DNA from: Tenodera sinensis | Lineage: Eukaryota > Arthropoda > Insecta > Mantodea > Mantidae | Length of the DNA: 64,000 bases | Direction of reading: 5' to 3' | NCBI GenBank assembly: GCA_030765045.1 | Contig: CM060962.1 | Coordinates: forward strand, 263,847,647 to 263,911,646 | In this document: one piece after another, positions 23,663 to 34,392 of the stretch | Numbering within the stretch: position 1 is the stretch's first letter | Layout of the letters: each line of letters opens with the position of its first letter | Program-made: the position numbers and the translations under genes | Notes under the pieces: generated by a model | What the model saw: only the letters and a program-made list of their open reading frames with translations | What the model was told of the DNA's origin: nothing | The model's database searches: none

Positions 23663-23834
23663 CAGGACTGACGAACGTTACTCCGCAGGTTTTAAGAGAG
23701 GAGTCCCCCTCCATAACTACAGTAGCTAGAACCGGATTTTGCTTTGTTTTCCCCCGGTTTTCCGCTTTCGTGCTTCACGAAGGGAGGGGAAGTAGGGGAA
23801 TGTGATCGCACCTGTTCAGGGCTTGTCAGTCCTG
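23663..23834. mobile_element. hAT-like MITE, 172 bp
   Basis: Begins CAGGACTGACGAACG and ends CTTGTCAGTCCTG, so the outer 10 bp (CAGGACTGAC) are a perfect terminal inverted repeat starting with the CAG typical of hAT ends. It is flanked by the perfect 8-bp duplication TTATAGAG (23655-23662 and 23835-23842), the target-site length of hAT elements. No coding capacity. The clean duplication implies a fairly recent insertion. Confidence 0.92.
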
Positions 23835-24048
23835 TTATAGAGCTATTGAACCTTCTTTATCCGTCTTCACCAAGAACCCAAATAGGGGTACTCCACATTT
23901 AAACGCCCTGGGGAGAGAGTGTCCTAGTATTTTAAACTCCACAAGAACTGGGCTCCTTGCTCGTCCACGAGTCCTTATTCTAATTATTTAGACTACCCAA
24001 CATACCTAATAGTATTCATCAGCCCGCAAGGGACGCGCTTGATAGGGA

Positions 24049-24309
24049 TTACAGGGTTGTTTGTCTCCTACATTGTTTTCAGTTTGTACGAATGATCTGA
24101 TTAGAGAATGGATGTTTAAAATTAATGGAGCCATTTGTGTTGCATCAAACTTTACGTCTACCACGATTTTTGTGGATGAGAAGAACTGCAAAGAGCAGTG
24201 TATCCGTTTAAGAAGTTATGAGAATTATAATTTTAAAATGTTTATAAATAAAAAGGTAGCGTCCCTCAAGGGTCTTCTAGATAGTGATGGGACCAGCGTA
24301 AACAAATAA
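24049..24309 (+). pseudogene. non-LTR reverse transcriptase fragment
   Basis: The plus strand reads LQGC then LSPTLFSVCTNDLIREWMFK, followed by INGAICVASN, TTIFVDEKN and YNFKMFINKKVASLKG. This corresponds to the RQGCPLSPTLFN.YIND, FADD and N..KTkvmaFKG blocks of insect LINE reverse transcriptases. The FADD catalytic box has decayed to FVDE and the proline of GCPLSP is missing. No ATG starts the frame. It is a fragment without its upstream and downstream domains. Confidence 0.78.
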
Positions 24310-24507
24310 CTCAATTGCGGACTACAATTTTAATACAGTTGCCTCTTTCTATAGTAGGGGATTTTATTTGATACAGTTGGCCGTATCGGTGCTGAATTCT
24401 AAATACACCTGCATTTATTTCAAGAAGAATTTTTCATCCAAACATCATCTGCCAATAGTTGTGCTTAATATTTGTCGATGTATTAATACATTTTACATTC
24501 AACAATA

Positions 24508-24877
24508 AGGTCGTCTCCTTAGCGCCATGATAGCGCTGCTGCTTACCAAGTGGGAGACCCGATGCAATTTCCAGTACCATCGTGGAGATTTTCTCCCGCT
24601 GGGAGACCTCGTACGGGATGCACTCAGCCTCGTTAAGTCCCTGAGGGGTCAGGATCTACTTGATTGAAAAGTAACGGATCCTCTTTGCGCAGAACGCACA
24701 CACCGGTCGGCAGAGACCGGAGTACTGACCACGTCCCACCCTCCAGTACTGCTCCCCACTTTTGACGCCTGTGGTAGGCAGAGGTGGGGGACGCAGGCGC
24801 TTGGGCGGTTGGGCGGTTGCGTGGTTGGGCGGTAGACCTTGGCCCGGAAAGGGCTGAACCGCCGCGGAGTTATTTAC
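24508..24877 (+). mobile_element. tRNA-derived SINE, family S3 (370 bp)
   Basis: The head gtcgtctccttagcgccatg matches the 12.4 kb copy, and the tail 'cttggcccggaaagggctg' is shared. Flanks carry TCAACAATA (24499-24507 and 24878-24886). An expanded GGGCGGTT-type tandem repeat (about 24803-24830) and an extra block near 24655-24720 make it about 55 bp longer than the sister copy. Confidence 0.88.
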
Positions 24878-24994
24878 TCAACAATATTTCCTTTATTTTT
24901 AGTAGGACTACCAGCAACAAAATATCCTGTGGATGGCGCATGGAAATACAACAGCATTATGCCGCAAAGCTTTTCCTGTCCTTGAAATTTAATA

Positions 24995-25173
24995 ATTAAT
25001 AGTGTAGTGGTTAGTCTATATTCTGGTGGTTAGCATGCTAGGTTCCAAACACAGAGGTCCTCGGTTTAATTTCCAGTTGGAGGGTGGGAAAGTTTCTTTA
25101 GTTAAGGTTGTTCCCTATGCTCTATTGAGTCTGAAAGTACGAGTAAACGCGCGCGCGCGCGCGCGCGCGTGTG

Positions 25174-25255
<82 letters not shown>
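24995..25255 (+). mobile_element. tRNA-derived SINE, family S5, with (GC/GT)n tail
   Basis: The head 'ctggtggttagcatgctagg' (A box) and 'ctcggtttaatttccag' (B box) are followed by the family body 'aaggttgttccctatgctct' and 'gagtctgaaagtacgag', which passes directly into a GC then GT dinucleotide tract. The tract is therefore this SINE's 3' tail. Confidence 0.8.
25149..25251. repeat. (GC)n(GT)n alternating purine-pyrimidine tract
   Basis: About 20 bp of CG/GC dinucleotide followed by about 80 bp of GT with a single GC interruption. Continuous alternation over about 100 bp is favourable for left-handed DNA. Confidence 0.95.
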
Positions 25256-25259
<4 letters not shown>

Positions 25260-25509
25260 GTACAGAAAGAAAACCCAGAGTTTAACACAACAGAAGGAGT
25301 GAACATCATTACTAATGGGCAATTGTTCCAAAGGCAAGGCGCCAATATGACCTTATATGTTAAATGTGATATACATTATGGAATTAAGCAATGTTAATAA
25401 CCAATAACTCATAATTATACAACTTTGATCACTTAACGCACCCGCACATCTATATCCTTAATAAAAGAAAAAAAATTTCCTCTTAATGGCATGAAATTGT
25501 TGAGTATAT

Positions 25510-26125
25510 GTGAAAACACAACTGTGCTGCATTCACATGATTTTCTCTACTCACTCATCTAAAACCACTCTTAAATAAGCTTATTCTTTATTCAAGTTCT
25601 TGTTAATAGACATAAGCATTCTTTACATATTTGCAGAATTCCTTGTAAATAGAAACTGAATAGAGTAGGCTAAACAAATTGTCACATTTCTAAAAAGTGG
25701 ATCATTATGTGATGTTTTGAAATTCTACGCTCTTTGCACGACGACGCGAGAAAAAAAACGAATAGCGGCCTACCAGTTGAGAAAAGTTTGTGCTTATAAA
25801 ATCAAACCACTTTCAAAGAATAACTCGGAAATGGTTTGCGCCAAATAAATGTTATTTGCAAAACTGTGTTTTAATGAAATGTGCACTCTCGTGTATTAAG
25901 ACTTTGTATAATCTCTTATTTATCAATTAGATTAAAGCTATTCACTTCCTATTTCCAGAAAAGTAAAGATACACATTTAATTAGACATGCAAATAACTTA
26001 AACAGATGGTGTTTTGATCAAAATTATTGGAATATTTTTTCATGTAAACAAAACAATAACACGTATTTTATTTTTCGGTGGGAGATTTTCTTGAAATACT
26101 TGTTTATCCGACTTTCATCTGAAAC
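25510..26125 (-). mobile_element. element A copy A9 (diverged, head missing)
   Basis: Blocks in minus order: 'tgctgcattcacatgatttt' plus 'ctctactcac', 'gaattccttgtaaat', 'attctacgctctttgcacga', 'cggaaatggtttgc', 'gatacacatttaattag' and 'gagattttcttgaaa'. The microsatellite and head blocks are absent. Confidence 0.75.
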
Positions 26126-27250
26126 ATGAATTTATATTTTCCAATTTTTGCCCACCCCTGAGGAGTGTTACTGCATACAAGGTACACATGCGATATAATG
26201 GATAGAGAAATTTGGGGAAATGTCCGTATTTCATCCCAGTATAAGAAAGAACGTACTCTGCGCTCTACGAAAACTTCCATTCAACACCGGAACAAATATT
26301 ACATCAATTTATTCAACGAGAAATTTAATAAAGTTGGTCTGTATCTTGGCACTGCTGTCACAAACAGGTTAATTTGACATTGCGTAACTCATTTTATGAG
26401 TGCAGGAATTGCTGCGAATGGGGGAAAAAAACACGTATTCATATGAAGCTCCTGGGCGGGTGGGCAATACATCAGACCGGCAGCGCCTTTTGGACATTGT
26501 CGAGGTTAACAGCACGAAATTTAATTAATGTGTTGTGAAAATACGTCCTGTTCGGAGCAGAAGGGCACAGAAAACCTGAATAGATAAAGCAAAGGCTTTT
26601 GTACAAGAGGCCGGCTATGGGGGTGACAGGTTAGCTATTGCACACACCTGACCAACGAACAGAAGAAAAGACCTGCTCGTCCGCTAGAATAATTAGAAGT
26701 GGCATAAAAGCTTCCCTCAAAACAGCGCTAAAATTAATCACTTCTAGGGTACAAAAATAGTGAAATAATACTGTCGTATTTTTAACTTCGTCGCAAAACA
26801 CTTTTGTGAATTCCAGATATGCGGTGATGGATTATTTTTCTTCACACAAAATGGAGCATTTGTAAGTGCTGCAAATTAGCTGTCATTTCCAACCGTGGAA
26901 TTAAAGTTTGACAAGCCTGATTGGATAGTATGCATGTAAACAAATACTTGCGGGAAGAAGGCTTTTGTAAATAACATCGCCAACGTGCTGAAACGAATAG
27001 GTATATGTACAGTTTCTGCATTATCATTGCTCAGAAATTTCCTGGTCAATTTATACAGCGGCCTAGGCAACATAAAGTAACTGGTATAATTTTGTTAAGC
27101 ACAACCTCAACAAAATCAAAACTATAGACGTTAAACAGGTCAAAATATTTCGATTAAAATTAGGGATGGAAGCTTGATATTAGATACTTCAGAGAAGGTT
27201 AAGGGCAATAGTTTGTTAATTGAATTGTTAGGACATTGAGTTTAGTGTTA
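26126..27250. other. unassigned DNA
   Basis: No repeat family or coding signal is recognised in about 1.1 kb. Confidence 0.45.
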
Positions 27251-27251
27251 A

Positions 27252-27750
27252 GTGTCCAAAACCAATTTTATGCAGTCCTAGCATTAAAACGGTTTATTAT
27301 GACGAAATAAGTCAAGCGAACGTATTTCTGGCACCAGTACCAGAAAATGAATGACACAATTACCATGTCAACAAGACAGCAATGACGTCATCACAACCAC
27401 AACATAATTTTGTCCAATGCGCCTGTAAGAAAACCTGAAATCGTTTTCCTAATTACCAGCACTGAAAAGTATGTCAGTTTCATTAGTCATGCTAACGTAT
27501 TTTTCATTTCACCATCTACAAAACTATATTCTTTTTCGCAAACATCTTTTGATTTTTCTGGAATTAATAAACTCTCAGCACTCTTGGCTTCGATCAAACT
27601 GTCAAGCGAAATACAACCCATACTTACAATAGTTTTATCATTACCTTCCATTTTCCTCTATGTTGTATGTAACACGCGTATAATCTTTTCATTGTGACAT
27701 TCGTAAGAATTACACTCGTGTCACTATCAGTCAGATTATACCCTAGTTAC
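27252..27750 (-). repeat. repeat C, copy 2, with a small open frame
   Basis: Inverted copy of the 10.5-11.06 kb repeat. On the minus strand, from the ATG at about 27651, an open frame of 54 codons runs MEGNDKTIVSMGCISLDSLI through EKSKDVCEKEYSFVDGEMKN to a stop. The ATG is preceded by GTGACAC...GTGTCAC-like sequence and GAGGAAA. I do not recognise the peptide. The 95-codon plus-strand frame (27410-27697) is its antisense. The repeat could be a DNA transposon or the 5' end of a retroelement. Confidence 0.7.
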
Positions 27751-27824
27751 GTAAATGTTATATTACATGCTGATTACGTCAGTGGTCTCGTAGTTTGCTA
27801 TCTTCATTGCTGAGCTATAGTACG

Positions 27825-27945
27825 TAGAGGAAGTATTGCATTCTGTTCGAAAACTTGTGACCGAGATTTCAGCGTAAATGCACGTTTTGTGAATCCCTGA
27901 ATAGAAACAAAAATGAGAAAAAGGTCCGTGTAGGTATATGTCTGA
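27825..27945 (+). mobile_element. element A head (plus part of chimera A10)
   Basis: Reads 'gaggaagtattgcattctgt', 'cgagatttcagcgtaaatgc' and 'aaaaaggtccgtgtaggt', the plus-strand head of the family up to the microsatellite site. Confidence 0.72.
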
Positions 27946-27964
27946 GTTTGTGTTAGTCAGATGT

Positions 27965-28075
27965 GCATTTTGATACAGTAATATATATTCTATCTCTTAG
28001 GGTTTACCACTTATACAAAAGCCAATCAAAATGAAGAGGTCTTCAAGGACTATTCCCGAGAAAGTTCAAGATATA
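27965..28075 (-). mobile_element. element A internal segment (minus part of chimera A10)
   Basis: Reads 'tctatctcttagggtttacc', 'cttatacaaaagccaatc', 'atgaagaggtcttcaagg' and 'gttcaagatata', the inverted internal block, joined head-to-head to the preceding plus segment. Confidence 0.7.
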
Positions 28076-28420
28076 CTAGGTAGCCCATTTGATCCGGCAT
28101 TGGAGTAAGTAGATAACCTTCGTGCGCCAAAAGAGTTGCAGAGCACAACAGCAGGATTCCTATGAAGCGGGCGCCAGTGGCGTGAGTGAGCTTTATTGTG
28201 CTTGGAAGAGAAGACGAGCAATGCGAGGTAGTTCCCAAGGCTTCAACTGTCGTGTGTAGCGCGTGATAAAAGACAATAAGTCTTTCCACTTCACTCACAG
28301 GGACTTTATTTTCCAGGGGATAAACTCACACTTGTATGTGCTGCTATTGTCTAACGTTACGAATTACATATTGCAAATTGCCGTATTGTTTCATTGGCAT
28401 TTCCTCGTTTTCTTATTAAT
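28076..28420. other. unassigned DNA
   Basis: Nothing recognised. It leads into AT-rich sequence before the compound microsatellite. Confidence 0.45.
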
Positions 28421-28988
<568 letters not shown>

Positions 28989-29130
28989 AATATTGGTGTA
29001 TACAGTGATAAGGGCGTATTTATATATAAGGCCATTAGAAGAGCTAATATAGAGGAAAAACTTAAAAGTGAGTAAGTGTGTCGGGTTTAAGGGCCCGTCG
29101 ACAACTTGGTCATTAGGGTCCCGGAAAAAC

Positions 29131-29355
29131 TTAAAATGATACGGACATTTGGTAAGGATGGAAGAACAGCGGAAAACAAGCCAGATATTTGAAGCAAAAA
29201 CTATGGGGAAAAGAAGAAGCGGAAGACCGAGGTTCAAATGGGAGAGTCATGTTAGAGATGTGGCAGAAAGAAGAGGAAAAGGAAAGGCTGAATTAAGGAG
29301 AATGACACAAGATCGACAAGAGTATAAGAAATGGATAGAAAGCCTGACGCCGTGA
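29131..29355 (+). pseudogene. non-LTR retrotransposon ORF2 C-terminal fragment
   Basis: From 29140 the plus strand reads YGHLVRMEEQRKTSQIFEAK, then GKRRSGRPRFKWESHVRDV and a TQDRQEYKKWI end. This is the common LINE C-terminus (W.GHv.RM...R..k.ife.k..GkRrrGRPr.rW...v..D......W...AqDR..Wr). A codon expected to be Trp before YGH is TGA (29137-29139), a likely TGG-to-TGA change. The fragment is 5' truncated next to the (ATT)n array. Confidence 0.8.
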
Positions 29356-30349
29356 GGCACGAGAGAAAGCTGAAGAAGAAGAGTTTCAAAACGTGTATTC
29401 TGTTCAAGCTTCACTATGAGTTTGTGAGTGGAGTACAATATTCCTTTACTTACTAGAGGTAAGTATTACAAAGCAAAACGTAGCCTGCACATCAATTCTA
29501 TCAGTGGGTTTTGCATTTGTATTCCAAAACTCTAGGGATGCACCATCACGTCACTTTCTACTGTAGCCCTTCAAGTATCTTGCAATAATAGCGGAGGAAA
29601 ATAAATTAGAAATCCTCTGAAATAACTGCACATTGCTACTCCAATATCAGACGTGTTGTGCTGCAATTGACAGACTTTGACATGTGACGTAAATATGGAC
29701 GATTAAAGCCTTAGGTCTGATATAACGGTATCCTATAATACGGTTTAAGTCAGGAAATACTAAATATTGATCAGAAGCTGCATTTATCTGTTATACGCAG
29801 AGCACATTGGTTCAAATCAATTCAGCTGAATATGGCATCCTGGAATTGAAGTCCAGAGAATATCCCAAAAGTCTTTACTTTATAAAGCGATTCCTAATCG
29901 TTGATACACGTTCTGAAGTTAACTGTCGTGTTCTGTTATTGAAATCCTATAACAGTAGTTTTACATCTGTCATCTGCTTCGGAACAAAAACAGAGTATAC
30001 CTACGTCGCATCAATCAGCCTTATAAAGAGGGGAAAAAACCGTTAATTTTGATGATATACACTCACAATTCCATGCCTTTTGTATTGATTGTTTTAGTTT
30101 TTTTCTCATAATGTGGCATTGCAGTGTATCACGTTGGTAAAACGCTTGCGGTAAATGGAATTTTCCAGGTCACTTTTTACTTCATCGGATGCATAGAACA
30201 AAACTCTAAATGACGTATAATTTATTAAAAAGGTATTTTATTCAAAGCTTTACCAATTTGACTGTATTTGTACAATACTATAAGGGACATCACAAATGCC
30301 CATTATAAAATATACAACACATTAAACAAAACAGAAGCAATTAAAACAA
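29356..30349. other. mostly unassigned DNA
   Basis: At 29415-29485 the words 'gagtggagtacaatattcc' and 'cttactagaggtaag' resemble the inverted head of element A. Otherwise nothing is recognised; the 79-codon frame at 29807-30046 has no domain. Confidence 0.4.
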
Positions 30350-31170
30350 AACTAATGTGTTGCATTCACATGAGTTTCACAATTACTGTATAAACTCTTC
30401 TTACAAACCTTTATTCTTTTACCGACTTCATCTTAATCAAGATTATCACTTGCAGAAAGCTTTATTACATATTTACTTGCAGATACAATGGAAACAGTGG
30501 TCTAAGCGATAGTCAAATATTTGAATAGCTGGTGGCTATGTGATAGATTTGAAATTTCTTCTGTTTACATAACCAAAATATAAAAATCCAATAATGACTT
30601 CCTGTTTGAGTAAAGTATGGCTACCTGAAAATTAAAACCAATAACAAGGAATACCTCGCATATGCTTGTGTTTTAGGAGATACGTATACACCTTTTGTGT
30701 AGTAAGATTTTGTCAATCCCTTGCGATTTATCACTTTGCAAAAGTAATTCATAATGAAGAGGACTTCAGATGTGCGTTTCTTTTGTCATGAAAATATTTT
30801 AAGAACGATATTTTAGTCAAAATCGTTTGACGTGTTTCTGAGAAAATACAAATTTTCGGAAATTTCTCCATCTAAAGGGGAGTTCAGATGGGGGGATTAT
30901 CTTCAAAATCTACTTGTCGCATCCATTGTGGAAGCTGAGTTTGATATTTAAGCTACTTTTCATTTTAAAACCATGCTGCTCAGATACAGAGAAACAAGAG
31001 AGACAGACACGTGCACATACAGAGAAAGAGAAAGAACTTTAAACATATTTCTTTTTATTCAAAAAGGTCTCAAAGCGTATATTTCCGACGAAATCTCGAT
31101 ACCGAATTTTCGGGTGAAATACAGTACATGCTCTACTGTCGTACGCAGAAGAGAAAATCACAAATAACTT
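30350..31170 (-). mobile_element. element A copy A12 (near full length, diverged)
   Basis: Minus-order blocks: 'tgtgttgcattcacatgagt', 'gatagtcaaatatttgaa', 'gtgtagtaagattttgtcaa', 'atgaagaggacttcag', 'atgaaaatattttaagaac', 'gaaatctcgataccgaattt' and 'cgcagaagagaaaatc'. The internal microsatellite site holds only 'acacgtgcacatacagagaa' and no long GT run. Confidence 0.85.
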
Positions 31171-31479
31171 CCTTGATTCCTTGAAGGTGATTATATAAAG
31201 CAGTTAAAGAATTATATGATACAATGTGCACAAAAATCTGTGTATCCCTTCATTAAACTGACGTGAGAAATTATGCTGCTTTTTGTTGCCGAAGTTTGTA
31301 TACGAGTATGCTATTTCATTTCCTGCTACGTTGTTCCATTGTTGCCGCTAAGAATCATGTGACCGCAGATTGTTAGTAGAAGGCAAGGTATGAATGGCTG
31401 ACACAAGCGATTCCACGATGGAGAAACGCTTGGTGGCTACCCTATCGGTCCATGAGCGTCAAGTTAATGGTTATTGAAT

Positions 31480-31995
31480 GAAAAAGAAATATCATGGAGA
31501 TTTCATTGTGCAGTTTCAGAAGGCAGGACGGACAAAGAAGGCCTAGTTGGCATGGAGAAAGGAAACTTTTACGACAGGCAATACTCGCGATGTGCCGAGA
31601 AGTTGAAGACCGTCAGGCCGTCAGGCCGTCAGACCGTCAGGCATGAAGTTGTGCTCATGTGGAACCATCTGTCAAACAATATCCGGTAAAATCAACAAAG
31701 AAACGTGCTGTTGAGTTGGGAATTTCAGAATCAACATATGAACACAGACTGGGAATCACTGGGTCGGTTGAGGATCGGTCATTGGGCTAAATCCTCTTCC
31801 ACGGAGCCCTGATCTGACATCACTAGTTAACGCACTCTGAGGTCGATCGAGGAGCAGGTGCGGAACAGCCAGTATTCAATGAATGACTGCGATAAAGGTG
31901 CGTGAAGCTATCCATATTATGATTCCAAGGATGTTACTCAAACATTTCAGCTATGCAGAGACCACGGAGGAACATATATGGGTGGGTGTTTTCGG
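31480..31995 (+). pseudogene. Tc1/mariner-like transposase pseudogene, internally deleted
   Basis: Near 31690-31730 the frame reads KKRAVELGISESTYE, like the second helix-turn-helix. Near 31790-31830 it reads LNPLPRSPDLTSLVNAL, the WPPRSPDLTPLDFFLWG block. Near 31895-31970 it reads VREAIHIMIPRMLLKHFSYA then ETTEEHIW, the C-terminal block i.eaI..ip.eml.rvf.....R...c....G.HIEh. The catalytic core between these blocks is deleted and stops are present. An 8-bp tandem repeat lies upstream at 31611-31642. Confidence 0.75.
31611..31642. repeat. (CGTCAGGC)4 tandem repeat
   Basis: Four copies of an 8-bp unit, one with a G-to-A change, inside the decayed transposase segment. Confidence 0.9.
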
Positions 31996-32447
31996 TTCCT
32001 GCGATATAATGGAAAAGGCTTAAAATAAATAAATGATGGATACAAAGACTTAAAACATCACCTCAGTTTGAATTTAATGTAGTTTACGTACTCTGTATTA
32101 GATAAACACGCAGCTTTCTCACATTATTGCATAAAATACCAAGACGTTTCTGTCTTCCTTCCTCGCTTTCTCTCAGTTTCTCTCGCTGTCTGTCCCTACG
32201 TCTCCATCTCTCCCCCTGCATTTTCCTTAACAATCCCTTCCTTTATCCTTCTCTTTCACCCCTAATCTCTCATCTCCTCCTCTTCATCGCTCTCACCTTT
32301 CTCTCTCCTCTCGCACTGCGTGTAAAGTTTTGAACACTAGTAATGAAATAGATTTTCTGGGAATGTTTAAAGCAATTAAAACAAATCAGTGGTACACTAC
32401 GACAAGAGTTTGAAAGTATGAAACGCAGTCGAGCATTTTCTGCTTAC

Positions 32448-32522
<75 letters not shown>

Positions 32523-32640
32523 ACAGAATCGTTATTTTATTATTAAATCTGACCTTATATAAAGGTTTGCCATGTGACACAGAATAGCTTTCATGTGTTT
32601 GAAATGAATACATAAAAAGGTTAATAAAAAAAACAACAAA
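31996..32640. other. unassigned DNA with (AC)n
   Basis: Holds a pyrimidine-rich stretch (32140-32310) and an (AC)n run of about 75 bp at 32450-32525. The run may mark an element A or S5 remnant, but the flanks do not show it. Confidence 0.55.
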
Positions 32641-32718
32641 AACAAAAAAACAAAAACAAAGTTTTTGTTAGTATGTGACACAGTTAAATGATTATTTTAT
32701 ATCTTAGTACTTTCAAAT
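32641..32718 (-). other. probable 3' UTR of the R2-like retrotransposon
   Basis: This short stretch lies just after the stop codon in the sense direction and ends in a T-rich (plus-strand A/AAC-rich) run at about 32625-32660, where the element probably terminates. The precise 3' junction and any target-site duplication cannot be fixed. Confidence 0.4.
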
Positions 32719-34392
32719 TTAAATGTTGTGGTTTCCATACAAATGATTTCGGCATATTGCCACAGAGTATTTTATAGTCGTTAGGACAATGTCGTCCTGT
32801 AGCTGTTTAGGGAGCTTATATTGTTGTCTCCATTGCACAAATGATTTTGGTATTGTGCCCCTTGCTCCGAAGAATAGGCCTGTGACCACGATGTTGCTGA
32901 TATTATATGAGGCACTGAAGAATGGAATTGTGGGCTCATATATTTTCTTCTTTTCACGATCCACTTCTGCTGGCTGGTCTAAGGATGTCTCAAACCTCAC
33001 TGTGGGATCTAAGATCTCAGCTGTCCCTTTCTTCCTGTCGATAGCAATGAGATCAATTCGACGGTTACTGCCACAGTCAGCCACACAGTGTACCTCTTGG
33101 ACTTCTAATCCTGTGCTTCGCAAAGCATTGGCAAGCAGAGTTCTTATGGTGTTGTGACGCTTTATTCGCAGCAACTCTCCCTGAGGACAATTCCCGAGTA
33201 CATGCGGTAAAGTTTCTATCTCACTGCAATGTCTGCAGTGGCTTGTACCCGTGGAGCGTCCCGGAAGTGAATGTACTGGAACCACCATAGCTGTCATCTT
33301 CAACATGTCACGCCATTCTGAGCTGGATAACCCATTATGTTTTAAAATCCAAGTGTTGGCAGCAGGAACTTCGCCAAAGAGTGCCACTCCTCTTCCTTTC
33401 TGAGGGTATGCACACCAGGCTTCAAACTCCTGGCGTCTTAGTTTCTCCCTAAGTTGTTTAACGGAGTTTGTGGAGGACTCCTCTGGTATATGCAACTCTG
33501 TGAGGCATCGAGTTCTTATAGCTGCAAAATTGCGAACAACGTTTACATGTTCATCGTCTAGATCTTGAAGTTTGGTGTTAATATTTAATTGTTGAAGATA
33601 AGCTTCGCAAGTTGCACGTATTATTGATAATCCCTTAAACTTTGTGCTGGTGTACAGCATACTGTTTGGGGTGTCATTTGGTAGTTGTAGGATTTCCTTC
33701 ACAGCACTTTTGATCATTTTATCTGCTTTCTGGAGCCATACCTTTGGAATTTTCTCTATTGGAACCGACTGGAAAGGATAGATCAAAGTGGGCCCAATAA
33801 ACTGATTTATAACTGTAAGTTTTTGACTAGGCTGGAGCAAGTGAGTTGAAGTAAGCTTTTCAAGATTTAATTTTAATTTTTCTAGAACCTGTGTTTCATT
33901 AAATACTATTGTGTCCCTAAATGTTACACCAAGGTATTTAATCTCTTCGTCTGCCCCACTGCTCATAATTGATCCAGCAGTGGTAATCAGTTCCTGCTGT
34001 AGAAGCTTTCCGTTTTTAATTATAATAGCATTGGATTTAACTGTGTTGACGTTCAGTCCAATTTCTTGAAGGTGGTGGATAGCACTAGTCACAAGGGCAG
34101 ATGCTGCTTGCTCGTCTTTTCCTATGATCACAAGATCGTCAGCAAAGCATAGGGCTGTAAGTGGTTCGGTGTCAGGAGTTAGCTGAAAGCCATATTTTCC
34201 TGAAACGTTTCTAACCGTCAACTCGTTCAGGATGTGGTTAATGCCCCAGTTGAAGAGCAGTGGTGATATGGGATCTCCCTGCATCACTCCTCGCTTAAAG
34301 TGGATTTTATCTGTATTTCCACCGTCTGTATGTATTTGAGTAGAATTTCCTGTCAGCATGTTAATTAGAAGTTTCTTGATTTGTTCAGGCAA
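32719..34392 (-). CDS. R2-like ORF, 3' part: reverse transcriptase palm, CCHC, endonuclease
   Basis: The frame opens at a TTG and is a continuation of the upstream frame, not an independent gene. Residues 34-47 give RGVMQGDPISPLLF and 83-86 the catalytic FADD. YLGVTF (153-158) is the thumb-side block. A CCHC knuckle (Cys386, Cys389, His397, Cys402) precedes the nuclease: RRIDLIAID with Asp447, EILDPTVRFE with Asp462, and the KKKIYEP helix at 481-487. GLFFGARGTIPKSF (505-518) is the conserved C-terminal box of R2-type proteins. All expected catalytic residues are present. The frame is 557 codons with no internal stop. Confidence 0.9.
   Translation of the reverse strand: MPEQIKKLLINMLTGNSTQIHTDGGNTDKIHFKRGVMQGDPISPLLFNWGINHILNELTVRNVSGKYGFQLTPDTEPLTALCFADDLVIIGKDEQAASALVTSAIHHLQEIGLNVNTVKSNAIIIKNGKLLQQELITTAGSIMSSGADEEIKYLGVTFRDTIVFNETQVLEKLKLNLEKLTSTHLLQPSQKLTVINQFIGPTLIYPFQSVPIEKIPKVWLQKADKMIKSAVKEILQLPNDTPNSMLYTSTKFKGLSIIRATCEAYLQQLNINTKLQDLDDEHVNVVRNFAAIRTRCLTELHIPEESSTNSVKQLREKLRRQEFEAWCAYPQKGRGVALFGEVPAANTWILKHNGLSSSEWRDMLKMTAMVVPVHSLPGRSTGTSHCRHCSEIETLPHVLGNCPQGELLRIKRHNTIRTLLANALRSTGLEVQEVHCVADCGSNRRIDLIAIDRKKGTAEILDPTVRFETSLDQPAEVDREKKKIYEPTIPFFSASYNISNIVVTGLFFGARGTIPKSFVQWRQQYKLPKQLQDDIVLTTIKYSVAICRNHLYGNHNI

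Noticed and set aside
25026..25397. 123-codon frame with an Arg-Ala and Cys-Val repeat
   Set aside because: It is a SINE head plus its (GC)n(GT)n tail.
27410..27697. 95-codon plus-strand frame
   Set aside because: It is antisense to the small frame of repeat C, which is the better supported direction.
32450..32525. (AC)n run as evidence for another element A copy
   Set aside because: Flanking sequence lacks the family blocks on both sides.
32789..33157. 122-codon plus-strand frame
   Set aside because: It is antisense to the R2-like endonuclease domain.
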